NCBI GenBank assembly: GCA_046590235.1
Contig: JBKJTY010000032.1
Span: forward strand, 21,508 to 85,507
Reading direction: 5' to 3'
Source: 2-02-FULL-45-10 sp046590235
GTDB lineage: Bacteria; Patescibacteriota; Patescibacteriia; Magasanikbacterales; GWA2-37-8
Length of the DNA stretch: 64,000 bases
A model generated the notes under the pieces. The model saw nothing but the letters and a program-made list of their open reading frames with translations. It had not been told where the DNA came from and did not search any database. A program made the translations under genes and the position numbers. Positions 23,792-31,060 of the stretch are shown piece by piece (the stretch's first letter is position 1; each line of letters begins with the position of its first letter).

Positions 23792-25423
23792 ATGCCACAC
23801 TTTACTGAGGAGGAGAAAAAACAATTGCTGAATTACGTAACAACGACTGAAGGTGATATTTTTGCTCTAAAAAACCTCCAAGGCATTGCTGGAGCAGTCT
23901 ATGCTCGCTACAGTCGCGCGAAGACCGGCTTTCGTGAAACGCTTCTAAGAGAATTTATTGAAGCAGGCCAAATTGATGCGGTACATGCGAACGAGCTTAT
24001 TGAACGCGTGCTTGTCGCCTACGGGGATGATTCTGTCGGTGAACTTGAAGGGGCGCATGTTTCTTTTGAAAATATTTCAATTATTGCCACCAAAGAAATT
24101 GAAGACCGCCGTATTGGTGGCTCCCCTATTGAGAAGTCCACTCGCTATGTTTTCTTTGATGAAAAGGACGCAGAAGGAAAATATAAATACGTCCGTGAAC
24201 CAAAAATTATGGCTTCACGTCATGCGGCCGCTTACGAGCAGACCATGGATTTTGTTTTTGACACTTACAGCAATCTTATCGAGCCAATGCAGCAATTTTA
24301 TGCAGCACGCTTCCCCATCGAACAGGCTGAATACGATATCTTAGGTAAAGGTGGCAAACAGAAATTAGCTGATTTAACTGAGGAAAAAGACCTAAAATCA
24401 TTTCGCATCACTTATAAAATCGACATGAAGACGAAGGCGTGCGATTCACTGCGTTGTCTTTTACCGCTCGCAACTAAAACCAATGTTGGCATGTTTGGTA
24501 ACGGACGTTACTTTCAGATGCTTATCTCACACCTTATTAGCACACCCTATCCAGAGGTTGTTACTATCGGTGAAAACACAAAAACAGAATTATCTAAACT
24601 TATCCCCCAATACGTTCGCCGTGCAGCCAAAAAAGAATATACCATAATCGTTGAGGAAAACATGAAGGCTTTGACTGCCGAACTTTTCAAAGGGATTAAA
24701 GCTAATCCAGCTGAATCGGTAGCTATCGTACCAAACGAACAAGTTCACAACGAAACTTCTCTTGTTGCGCACATGCTTTACGCTTATGCCGAACTGCCGT
24801 TTGCCCAAATTTATAGTTTTGTCGCTTCACAAGATCAGGCCACAATTGACCGTATCAAGGCAACCTATGTTGGGGCGCGTAAAACACGTCGTGATCGCCC
24901 TGGTCGCGCGCTTGAAGCAGGCTACACCTACACTGTCGATCTTTTTGCTGACTACGGAACTTACAAGGACTTAGAGCGCCACCGCATGACCACCCAATTA
25001 CGCCAACCATTCAGCCCACGTCATGGCATGGTTGTGCCAACTGACATTACTGCCGCCGGTTTTGAAGAAACCGTTTTGAACGTTCATAAAAAAATTGAAG
25101 AAGTGTACGAAACCATTTTTGCTGACCTCGGCGAAGTCGCCTCATACATTACTTTGCATGGTACCCGTGTACGTTGGATAATGGGCTTTAACGATCGTGA
25201 AGCTATGCACCTCCTTGAGCTCCGCACTGCTAAACAAGGCCACCCACAGTATCGCAAACTTTGCCAACAGATTCACAGAGCAATTGCCGCAATTGATCCA
25301 TGGCGCGCAAGCATCATGCAGTTTGTAGACCACAATGATTATGATAGCGCACGCGGCGACAGTGAAGCTCGTCAACGCGTAAAAGAACGTGAGCTTGATG
25401 AAAAATTCTCTAAATCCGTCTAG
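23792..25423 (+). CDS. thyX: FAD-dependent thymidylate synthase, double-domain form
   Basis: 543 residues, about twice a usual ThyX. The N-terminal half (about 30-270) carries RRIGGSPIEKSTRY (106-119), matching the second part of the ThyX signature (S-x4-S-x-R-Y). The C-terminal half carries ERHRMTTQLRQPFS (about 392-405), matching its first part (RHR), plus ELRTAKQGHPQYRKL near 475. So the two halves of the conserved motif are split between two domains. ThyX makes dTMP from dUMP with methylene-THF, FAD and NADPH. It is co-transcribed with dut and tmk; no thyA gene is seen in the window. Confidence 0.88.
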   Translation: MPHFTEEEKKQLLNYVTTTEGDIFALKNLQGIAGAVYARYSRAKTGFRETLLREFIEAGQIDAVHANELIERVLVAYGDDSVGELEGAHVSFENISIIATKEIEDRRIGGSPIEKSTRYVFFDEKDAEGKYKYVREPKIMASRHAAAYEQTMDFVFDTYSNLIEPMQQFYAARFPIEQAEYDILGKGGKQKLADLTEEKDLKSFRITYKIDMKTKACDSLRCLLPLATKTNVGMFGNGRYFQMLISHLISTPYPEVVTIGENTKTELSKLIPQYVRRAAKKEYTIIVEENMKALTAELFKGIKANPAESVAIVPNEQVHNETSLVAHMLYAYAELPFAQIYSFVASQDQATIDRIKATYVGARKTRRDRPGRALEAGYTYTVDLFADYGTYKDLERHRMTTQLRQPFSPRHGMVVPTDITAAGFEETVLNVHKKIEEVYETIFADLGEVASYITLHGTRVRWIMGFNDREAMHLLELRTAKQGHPQYRKLCQQIHRAIAAIDPWRASIMQFVDHNDYDSARGDSEARQRVKERELDEKFSKSV

Positions 25424-25425
25424 CT

Positions 25426-26142
25426 ATGAAGAAAGGTTGTTACATCATGATTGATGGAATAGATGGCAGCGGGAAAGATACTGTTGCCAACTCATGGAAG
25501 GATTTTTTAAGCAAAGAAGGAAACGCGCTTTTTGATCTACGTGAATACTGGAAAAAGAATGGGACCTACCCAGATTTTAACGAATTAAAATCGTATGATT
25601 TTATATTTACCGCAGAACCTACGTATGTCGGAGTGGGTAAAGTTATTCGTGAAGAACTAACCCGTAACGGCACTAACTATCCAGATATCGCCATTGCACA
25701 TGCATTTTCACTTGATCGGCTTGTGCATTACCATAAAATTATTATTCCAGCTCTTAAAGAAGGTAAATGTATTATTCAGGTTCGCGGTGTTAGCACCTCA
25801 CTCTGTTACCAAGCTGTTTCAAGCGATCTTAGCCTTGAACTTATCGCTTCTTTACCAGGCAACAGTTTAGCTTTAGAGCATCGCCCTGATCACCTGGTTC
25901 TAATGGACGTAACTCCAGAAATTACTCTACGTCGTTTAGGCATGCGAGCTGAAAAAGATGATAATGCCATCTTCGAAAAAAAGGACTTTCTTGATAAAGC
26001 CAATAAAATGTTTAGCAATCCTACTTACCAGTCTCTTTTCACTTCACGTGGCAGTATGATTCATTATTTGCCAGCAGAGGGCGAAATTGATACAATGAAC
26101 GCGAAAGCGCACGCTTTATTAACTTCACTTATCACACCATAA
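25426..26142 (+). CDS. tmk: Thymidylate kinase
   Basis: 238 residues. P-loop GIDGSGKDT (about 11-19; the usual ExxxGKT variant here reads GSGKDT), then IFTAEPTYVGVGKVIRE, where the EP pair is the dTMP-binding signature, SLDRLVHY (DR motif) and VLMDVTPEITLRRL. It phosphorylates dTMP to dTDP, the step after ThyX. It is 2 bp after thyX. The protein is longer than the ~205 residues usual for Tmk because of an insertion after the P-loop. Confidence 0.88.
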   Translation: MKKGCYIMIDGIDGSGKDTVANSWKDFLSKEGNALFDLREYWKKNGTYPDFNELKSYDFIFTAEPTYVGVGKVIREELTRNGTNYPDIAIAHAFSLDRLVHYHKIIIPALKEGKCIIQVRGVSTSLCYQAVSSDLSLELIASLPGNSLALEHRPDHLVLMDVTPEITLRRLGMRAEKDDNAIFEKKDFLDKANKMFSNPTYQSLFTSRGSMIHYLPAEGEIDTMNAKAHALLTSLITP

Positions 26143-26145
26143 ATT

Positions 26146-26931
26146 ATGCTTATTAGCATTTCGGAACTCATGAGTAAAAGCTGGGAAATTTATAAAGCAA
26201 ATTTCAAACGCTTTTTACCTTACATGTTCCTTTTATTTGCGCCAAGCCTCGTCATGATGGCGGGTGCTTTTGGGCTTGATTATTTGGAACAATACTCTAT
26301 CAGCACGGGCGCTGGCGCTGGAATTAGCGTTGCCCTCATGATTATTCGGTTAGTTCTGGTGCTTTGGGTAAGTGTTTCCATTATGAAATTTGTTGGTACA
26401 TTTATTAAAACATCAACTTTTTTGTCATGGCGCGAATCGTTTGGACTTACTGCAGGACTTTTATTAGCATTAATAATTAATGCTATATTAGCTTTTATCG
26501 CTTTTTTCTTTGGCTTCCTTCTCTTAATTATTCCTGGCATCATAATCTCAACTTGGTTGGTATTTACTACAAGTGAAGTAGTCTTCAATAAACAAGGGAG
26601 TGGTTTAGTGGATGTCGGTGCGCTATCTCGCAGTAAACAATTGGTTAAAGGGCGTTGGTTTGATATCTTCTTTGCATTCTATATACCACCATTTATCTTT
26701 GGTCTTATCTTCGGTGTAATTAACATTGTTTTAGTAATCACCTTCTCTTTGCTTGGTTCTCTCATCTCTACAACAACTGGCGTTTTGGTCGGAGAGGTTG
26801 TCGGAGCTATTGGTGGTGCTATTTTCGCTCCACTTCCAATTATTTCTACTGTCTTACTCTATTTCAGCGCAAAAGAAAATCCAGTTGCTTTGCCTACTCC
26901 ATCGGCGCCAAGTGCTCCAAAAGCAGCATAA
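26146..26931 (+). CDS. Polytopic membrane protein of unknown function
   Basis: 261 residues with five to six membrane segments (about 23-45, 58-80, 98-128, 180-210, 225-250). KSWEIYKANFKRFLPYMFLL at the start and the later LSRSKQLVKGRWFDIFFAFY recall the DUF975/GPDPase-membrane-domain type proteins, a loose similarity seen by eye. The Pro/Ala tail (SAPSAPKAA) is cytoplasmic. It follows tmk by 3 bp and ends the operon at a terminator. Confidence 0.75.
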   Translation: MLISISELMSKSWEIYKANFKRFLPYMFLLFAPSLVMMAGAFGLDYLEQYSISTGAGAGISVALMIIRLVLVLWVSVSIMKFVGTFIKTSTFLSWRESFGLTAGLLLALIINAILAFIAFFFGFLLLIIPGIIISTWLVFTTSEVVFNKQGSGLVDVGALSRSKQLVKGRWFDIFFAFYIPPFIFGLIFGVINIVLVITFSLLGSLISTTTGVLVGEVVGAIGGAIFAPLPIISTVLLYFSAKENPVALPTPSAPSAPKAA

Positions 26932-26945
26932 TCAACCATCTATAT

Positions 26946-26971
26946 AAACCCGCTACTCAGCGGGTTTTTTG
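26946..26971 (+). terminator. Intrinsic terminator
   Basis: AACCCGCT-ACTC-AGCGGGTTTTTTG. Confidence 0.85.
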
Positions 26972-27025
26972 TATTGCCAAAAGAAACGGGAGATGTTACC
27001 CTATGAGCGTATCTTATACCTTTTT

Positions 27026-28552
27026 ATGCCTAAACTTATCCCGATTATCGGTCTTGAAATCCATGTTGAATTGAAGACTAAATCAAAAATGTTTTGTTCG
27101 TGCGCAAATAACCCATTTATCGACACACCAAACATTAATATCTGCGAAGTCTGCCTAGCACATCCTGGCACGCTACCTGTTCCTAACAAAGAAGGTATTA
27201 TTTGGGCTATGAAAGTAGCCAAAGGTCTTGGTTGCACCATTAATGAGCTCTGTAAATTTGACCGAAAACACTATTTTTATCCTGATTTACCAAAGGGTTA
27301 CCAGATTTCTCAGTTTGACCAGCCGATTGGCGAACATGGCAAAATCGAGCTCAGCTTTCCAGATGGCAAAAATCATCGCCAAACGGCCCTAATCGGCGTT
27401 ACGCGTGTTCATTTGGAAGAAGACACAGCCAAGCTCAATCACGGCACTGGAGGCGTTTCCTTGGTAGATTTTAATCGTGCAGGTGTTCCACTTGTTGAAA
27501 TTGTTTCAGAACCTGATATTCAAAGTGCTGCTGAGGCCAAAGCATATGGCCAAGAATTACAAATGATCTTCCGCTATCTTGGCGTCAGTGATGCTGACAT
27601 GGAAAAGGGGCAGATGCGCTGTGAGGCTAACATCTCACTTCAAGAAGAAGGTTCTTATGTTAATGAAAATGGCATGATTAAGCCGTTGCCAGGCCGCACG
27701 CTTCATCCAAAGGTTGAGGTCAAAAACATCAATTCTTTCCGTGCTGTTGAAAAAGCGATTGAATTTGAAATAAAACGTCAGACCGACATGATTGAAAAAG
27801 GCGAAGGCTGGCGACAGGAAACACGTGGCTGGGATGATGTAAAACAAGGTACCGTTCACCAACGCTACAAAGAAACATCTGCTGATTATCGCTATTTCCC
27901 AGAACCAGATATTCCTCCATTTAGACCATTTGACCTCTCACCTACAATTGCAACCGGTGAAATGCCTATCGAACGTCGAAAGCGCTTTTTTGCTGAATAT
28001 GGTTTTTCCATGGCTGATGCTTATCTTTTAACCTCCGATAAACATTGGGCGGAGTTTGTAGAACACACCATGAGCGAACTCGACGCATGGCTTGAAACTT
28101 TGTCCGAAAAGAAAGATCGTACAGAGGTCGCTCGCCTAGCAGGTGGTTGGATCACCACCAAACTCATGGGTGCAATGAACGAACGTAAGATTGATATTCG
28201 TGTACTCAAAATTAAACCAGAAAATTTTGCAGAGCTTATCGCGCTCATCTCTTCAAATCGTGTTAACTCTACCAACGCGTCAAAGATTTTGATTGAAATG
28301 CTTGAATCCGGCGTTGATATGGACCCAACGCATATTATGGAAGAAAAAGGTTACGGCCAAATTAGCGACCCTGCTAAATTAACTGCCGTAGTCGATGAAG
28401 TTATTAGTAACAACCCACAACAAGTTGCTGCTTTTAAAGCTGGCAAAGAACCCCTTATTAAATTTTTGATTGGCATGGCCATGAAAGCCACCGAAGGCAG
28501 CGCTGACCCGGTTGTCGTTGAAACAATGTTGCGTGAAAAACTCAAAGTATAA
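27026..28552 (+). CDS. gatB: Asp/Glu-tRNA amidotransferase subunit B
   Basis: 508 residues from ATG 27026. Upstream in-frame ATGs at 26969 and others extend past the terminator and lack family sequence. IIGLEIHVELKTKSKMFC (about 6-23), the zinc cysteines FCSC/CEVC, FDRKHYFYPDLPKGYQISQ, TRVHLEEDTAKL, VDFNRAGVPLVEIV and the C-terminal YqeY-like helical tail are all present. GatB holds the misacylated tRNA in the GatCAB complex, making Gln- or Asn-tRNA. gatA and gatC are not adjacent. Two small paralogous genes follow in the same operon. Confidence 0.96.
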   Translation: MPKLIPIIGLEIHVELKTKSKMFCSCANNPFIDTPNINICEVCLAHPGTLPVPNKEGIIWAMKVAKGLGCTINELCKFDRKHYFYPDLPKGYQISQFDQPIGEHGKIELSFPDGKNHRQTALIGVTRVHLEEDTAKLNHGTGGVSLVDFNRAGVPLVEIVSEPDIQSAAEAKAYGQELQMIFRYLGVSDADMEKGQMRCEANISLQEEGSYVNENGMIKPLPGRTLHPKVEVKNINSFRAVEKAIEFEIKRQTDMIEKGEGWRQETRGWDDVKQGTVHQRYKETSADYRYFPEPDIPPFRPFDLSPTIATGEMPIERRKRFFAEYGFSMADAYLLTSDKHWAEFVEHTMSELDAWLETLSEKKDRTEVARLAGGWITTKLMGAMNERKIDIRVLKIKPENFAELIALISSNRVNSTNASKILIEMLESGVDMDPTHIMEEKGYGQISDPAKLTAVVDEVISNNPQQVAAFKAGKEPLIKFLIGMAMKATEGSADPVVVETMLREKLKV

Positions 28553-28555
28553 TAT

Positions 28556-28897
28556 ATGTCTGAGCTATCACCACAATTTGAAAGGGGTAATTTTGAAATG
28601 GAGCTTTTAAGCCGTCTGGACGATGTGAATGACGAACATATCGAATCATTCCGTAACAGCCTTCAACCGATTTTTGCTAAGAATTTTGACCGCCTGTCGG
28701 AAGAAAAAAAGATGATTATTTCAAGTTTAGCCGACTTACCCTTTAATAAGTTGCGATCTCTTGTCGATATAGTTACTACGTCTGACGGTAAGAAATTGGA
28801 TTCAATGGGCATCCACGATTTAAAAGGTGCGCTACAGCTTGTTGCCATCTACAAGGAAGGTCGCAAAGATACGGACATCCTAAATCAAGCTGCGTAA
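28556..28897 (+). CDS. Small helical protein, paralog 1
   Basis: 113 residues starting 3 bp after gatB. Mostly helical and charged, with no membrane segment. RLSEEKKMIISSLADLPFNK, LRSLVDIV..., then HDLKGALQLVAIYKEGRKD. The same layout (x-EK-x-LM-x-x-L, FIELS..., ANELNNILQVLLIYREK) occurs in the next gene, so the two are diverged tandem duplicates. No known family. The location between gatB and the terminator suggests co-expression only. Confidence 0.65.
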   Translation: MSELSPQFERGNFEMELLSRLDDVNDEHIESFRNSLQPIFAKNFDRLSEEKKMIISSLADLPFNKLRSLVDIVTTSDGKKLDSMGIHDLKGALQLVAIYKEGRKDTDILNQAA

Positions 28898-28904
28898 ATA
28901 TCTT

Positions 28905-29213
28905 ATGCCAAACCATTCTCGCGAAACTAAATCACAAATGCCTTTTGATTTTGCATTAGTATCAACTGCTTCAGCTATTACACCGGAGGATCTTAGGAAA
29001 TTTCGTAATTCAATTGCAGAAAAGTACCAGTTACTATTTGATGAAATGGCACCCGAGAAACAACGACTCATGACTACATTAGACATGATGTCAAAAGAAG
29101 AACTTGATGCATTTATCGAGCTATCGACAGATAGTAAGAATTTGAGCTTAACTGGTGCAAATGAATTAAACAACATTCTTCAAGTTTTGTTAATTTATCG
29201 TGAAAAAGTTTAA
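28905..29213 (+). CDS. Small helical protein, paralog 2
   Basis: 102 residues, 7 bp after its paralog. Helical, charged, with SAITPEDLRKFRNSIAEKYQ, then MAPEKQRLMTTLDMMSKEEL and ELNNILQVLLIYREKV. It aligns by eye with the 28556 protein from the PEK/EEK motif to the IYRE/IYKE end. Not recognised. It is last in the gatB transcript and is followed by a terminator shared with the convergent ruvA gene. Confidence 0.65.
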   Translation: MPNHSRETKSQMPFDFALVSTASAITPEDLRKFRNSIAEKYQLLFDEMAPEKQRLMTTLDMMSKEELDAFIELSTDSKNLSLTGANELNNILQVLLIYREKV

Positions 29214-29225
29214 AACTAAAGTAAT

Positions 29226-29258
29226 AAAAAAGCTCTACACCAGGTAGAGCTTTTTTAT
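29226..29258. terminator. Bidirectional terminator between 28905 gene and ruvA
   Basis: AAAAAAGCTCTAC-ACCAG-GTAGAGCTTTTTTATTT. Confidence 0.85.
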
Positions 29259-29840
29259 TTATCGAATATTTCGCAAAGCTTCACGCAGTAACTGCTCGCT
29301 ATTTTTTCCCTTCGTATCAAGCTTGTTTACTACATCTCGCGCCTGTAAAACTGAGTAGCCGAGTGTTACCAACCCGTCAATAACATCACTGATTGCGTCA
29401 TTAATCACCGGCATGCTAATACCACTATCTTTCAGCCCCTTCGCGACTTTTGATTTAAGATCCACGACAATGCGTTCTGCGGTTTTTTTACCAATACCAC
29501 TGACTTTAGTGAGATATTCAACATCTCCTCGGCCAATCGCCATAGTAGTTTCTTCAACACTGCCAAGCTCTAATAGATGGAGCGCGGTCTTTGGACCAAC
29601 ACCATTTACTGTTAAGAAGTTTTTAAATAATGCTTTTTCAGCACCGTTCGCGAAACCAAATAATGTATGCGCATCTTCTTTGATGGACAAGAATGTCTCG
29701 AGCATTACGTCATTCCCTACAGTAGCCAGGTTAAATGCTGTCGGACTGACAAGCAATCGATAACCAACTCCACCGGTTGTCATTATTACCATTTCACCGT
29801 TAAATTTACTAACGATTTTTCCTTGTAGCAATGCGATCAT
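29259..29840 (-). CDS. ruvA: Holliday junction DNA helicase subunit RuvA
   Basis: 193 residues, the typical length. OB-fold N-terminus MIALLQGKIVSKFNGEMVIM, TTGGVGYRLLVS; two helix-hairpin-helix motifs, FLTVNGVGPKTALHLL (about 75-90) and KVSGIGKKTAERIVVDL (about 110-126); and the C-terminal RuvB-contact domain DVIDGLVTLGYSVLQARDVV. RuvA tetramers grip Holliday junctions while RuvB migrates them. ruvC lies 20 kb away beside yebC and ruvB is not in the window. It is 2 bp after the NIF3-like gene on the same strand. Confidence 0.95.
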   Translation of the reverse strand: MIALLQGKIVSKFNGEMVIMTTGGVGYRLLVSPTAFNLATVGNDVMLETFLSIKEDAHTLFGFANGAEKALFKNFLTVNGVGPKTALHLLELGSVEETTMAIGRGDVEYLTKVSGIGKKTAERIVVDLKSKVAKGLKDSGISMPVINDAISDVIDGLVTLGYSVLQARDVVNKLDTKGKNSEQLLREALRNIR

Positions 29841-29842
29841 AC

Positions 29843-30814
29843 TTATTTCTTTTTACCCTTGTTTCGACTAACACGGATTAAGCCGCCGCACGGAACGATT
29901 TCAATCCCCTGTTTTTCTAGTTCATCTAACCATATGTTCATACCGAGTGAATCCGAAGCCATGTGCCCAGTGATAATAACATTTAAATTAGTATCGCTTG
30001 CCTTCTGGATTGCATCTTCTTTCATATGCATACCAATCACAGTGCTAACACCGTAATTTGATAATGGCTGATACACTTTACTTGATGGGTTGGTGCCACC
30101 AGTCATTTCTACATACCATTTTCCAACTCGGTGATGACCACTTCCAGCTACCATTTTTGGTCCAGCGTTATATTTCTTAGTGATTTTGTATTCAGGCTCT
30201 TCCAGTACAGCATCGAGAATGTCACTGATATAATATGGCTTCTTTTTTTCAAAGAGTTTTATAAGATAATCGTTTACCATGTTATCCGTAATCGTGTGTG
30301 TCGACATAAAATTAACACCTAAAAGACGAGCTGCGTCGACCACAGCAAAGTGATTGGCAGGATGAACATTGCGACCCACCTCTCGGACGCGTTCCTCAAA
30401 CATCTTTTCAGCAATATGCACCGGCACACCCATTTGTTCGTAGACTTCCACAGTCATACCCATGACTTCGTGTAAATTTGCTAAAGCTTTTCCAACCGGG
30501 TGATGGGTAATAACTAAATCAATCGGCTTACCCGTTTCACCAAGCTTTTTAGCTAGCAGCAGATCGCTAATACCGATGTCGATACCAGCCATAACACGCT
30601 TAACCTTGGTTTTACCATCATCAACATGGATTCCGCAATCTAAATAGGGATTTGTGAGACGATCAACATCATAATACTCTCTATCTTCTGGTTTGAGCTT
30701 AGCGTATGCCTTTTTTGCCCGTTCTAGTTGCTTTTCGGCAGCTTTTTTACCCCGTGGATCATGCTCCATTCCGAGTCTTACTCCAAGATCAAAGATTTGC
30801 TGTACAGTCATCAT
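29843..30814 (-). CDS. NIF3-like metal-binding protein
   Basis: 323 residues; a tandem ATG-ATG leaves the start ambiguous by one codon. MAGIDIGISDLLLAKKLGET, then the metal-site VITHHPVGKAL (paired His), and near the C-terminus VIITGHMASDSLGMNIWLDELE. These are the NIF3/GTP-cyclohydrolase-I-type-2-like (DUF34) hallmarks. The biochemical role of this family is not settled. The N-terminal 60 residues are a charged helix. It is first in an operon with ruvA, from its own promoter. Confidence 0.88.
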   Translation of the reverse strand: MMTVQQIFDLGVRLGMEHDPRGKKAAEKQLERAKKAYAKLKPEDREYYDVDRLTNPYLDCGIHVDDGKTKVKRVMAGIDIGISDLLLAKKLGETGKPIDLVITHHPVGKALANLHEVMGMTVEVYEQMGVPVHIAEKMFEERVREVGRNVHPANHFAVVDAARLLGVNFMSTHTITDNMVNDYLIKLFEKKKPYYISDILDAVLEEPEYKITKKYNAGPKMVAGSGHHRVGKWYVEMTGGTNPSSKVYQPLSNYGVSTVIGMHMKEDAIQKASDTNLNVIITGHMASDSLGMNIWLDELEKQGIEIVPCGGLIRVSRNKGKKK

Positions 30815-30848
30815 ACTTTTACAATTATTATCAAGCTATTTGCTCTTA

Positions 30849-30877
30849 ATAGTAGAGAAAAATAGCCGCGCTGTCAA
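30849..30877 (-). promoter_or_regulatory. Promoter of the NIF3-ruvA operon
   Basis: Minus strand TTGACA, 17 bp spacer, TACTAT. Confidence 0.75.
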
Positions 30878-30890
30878 ACCTTCTTTATGA

Positions 30891-30919
30891 TTGACAAAAC
30901 CACCTCTTTTTGGTATACT
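30891..30919 (+). promoter_or_regulatory. Promoter of the ATP-grasp/GNAT operon
   Basis: TTGACA, 17 bp spacer, TATACT, divergent from the NIF3 promoter. Confidence 0.8.
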
Positions 30920-30925
30920 GTCCAC

Positions 30926-31055
30926 GTGTGAAACATGCTACCTTTTACAGTACAGTGTTCAACACTACGATACAATTTCAGTCTATCCCTGGTATCTATT
31001 TTTTGGCTAGGATAAGGTAAATTATACAAAGCTATCATTCATAGCTTTTTTTATT
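30926..31055 (+). ncRNA. Leader RNA with terminator ahead of the ATP-grasp gene
   Basis: About 130 nt between the promoter and the ATG, ending in AAAGCTAT-CATTC-ATAGCTTTTTTTA (31028-31052), an intrinsic terminator six bases before the gene. A palindrome AGTGTTCAACACT (30953 on) and a TATCC...GGATA stem precede it. It is either an attenuator/riboswitch-type leader or a separate small RNA. No known class was recognised. Confidence 0.5.
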
Positions 31056-31060
31056 TCATT

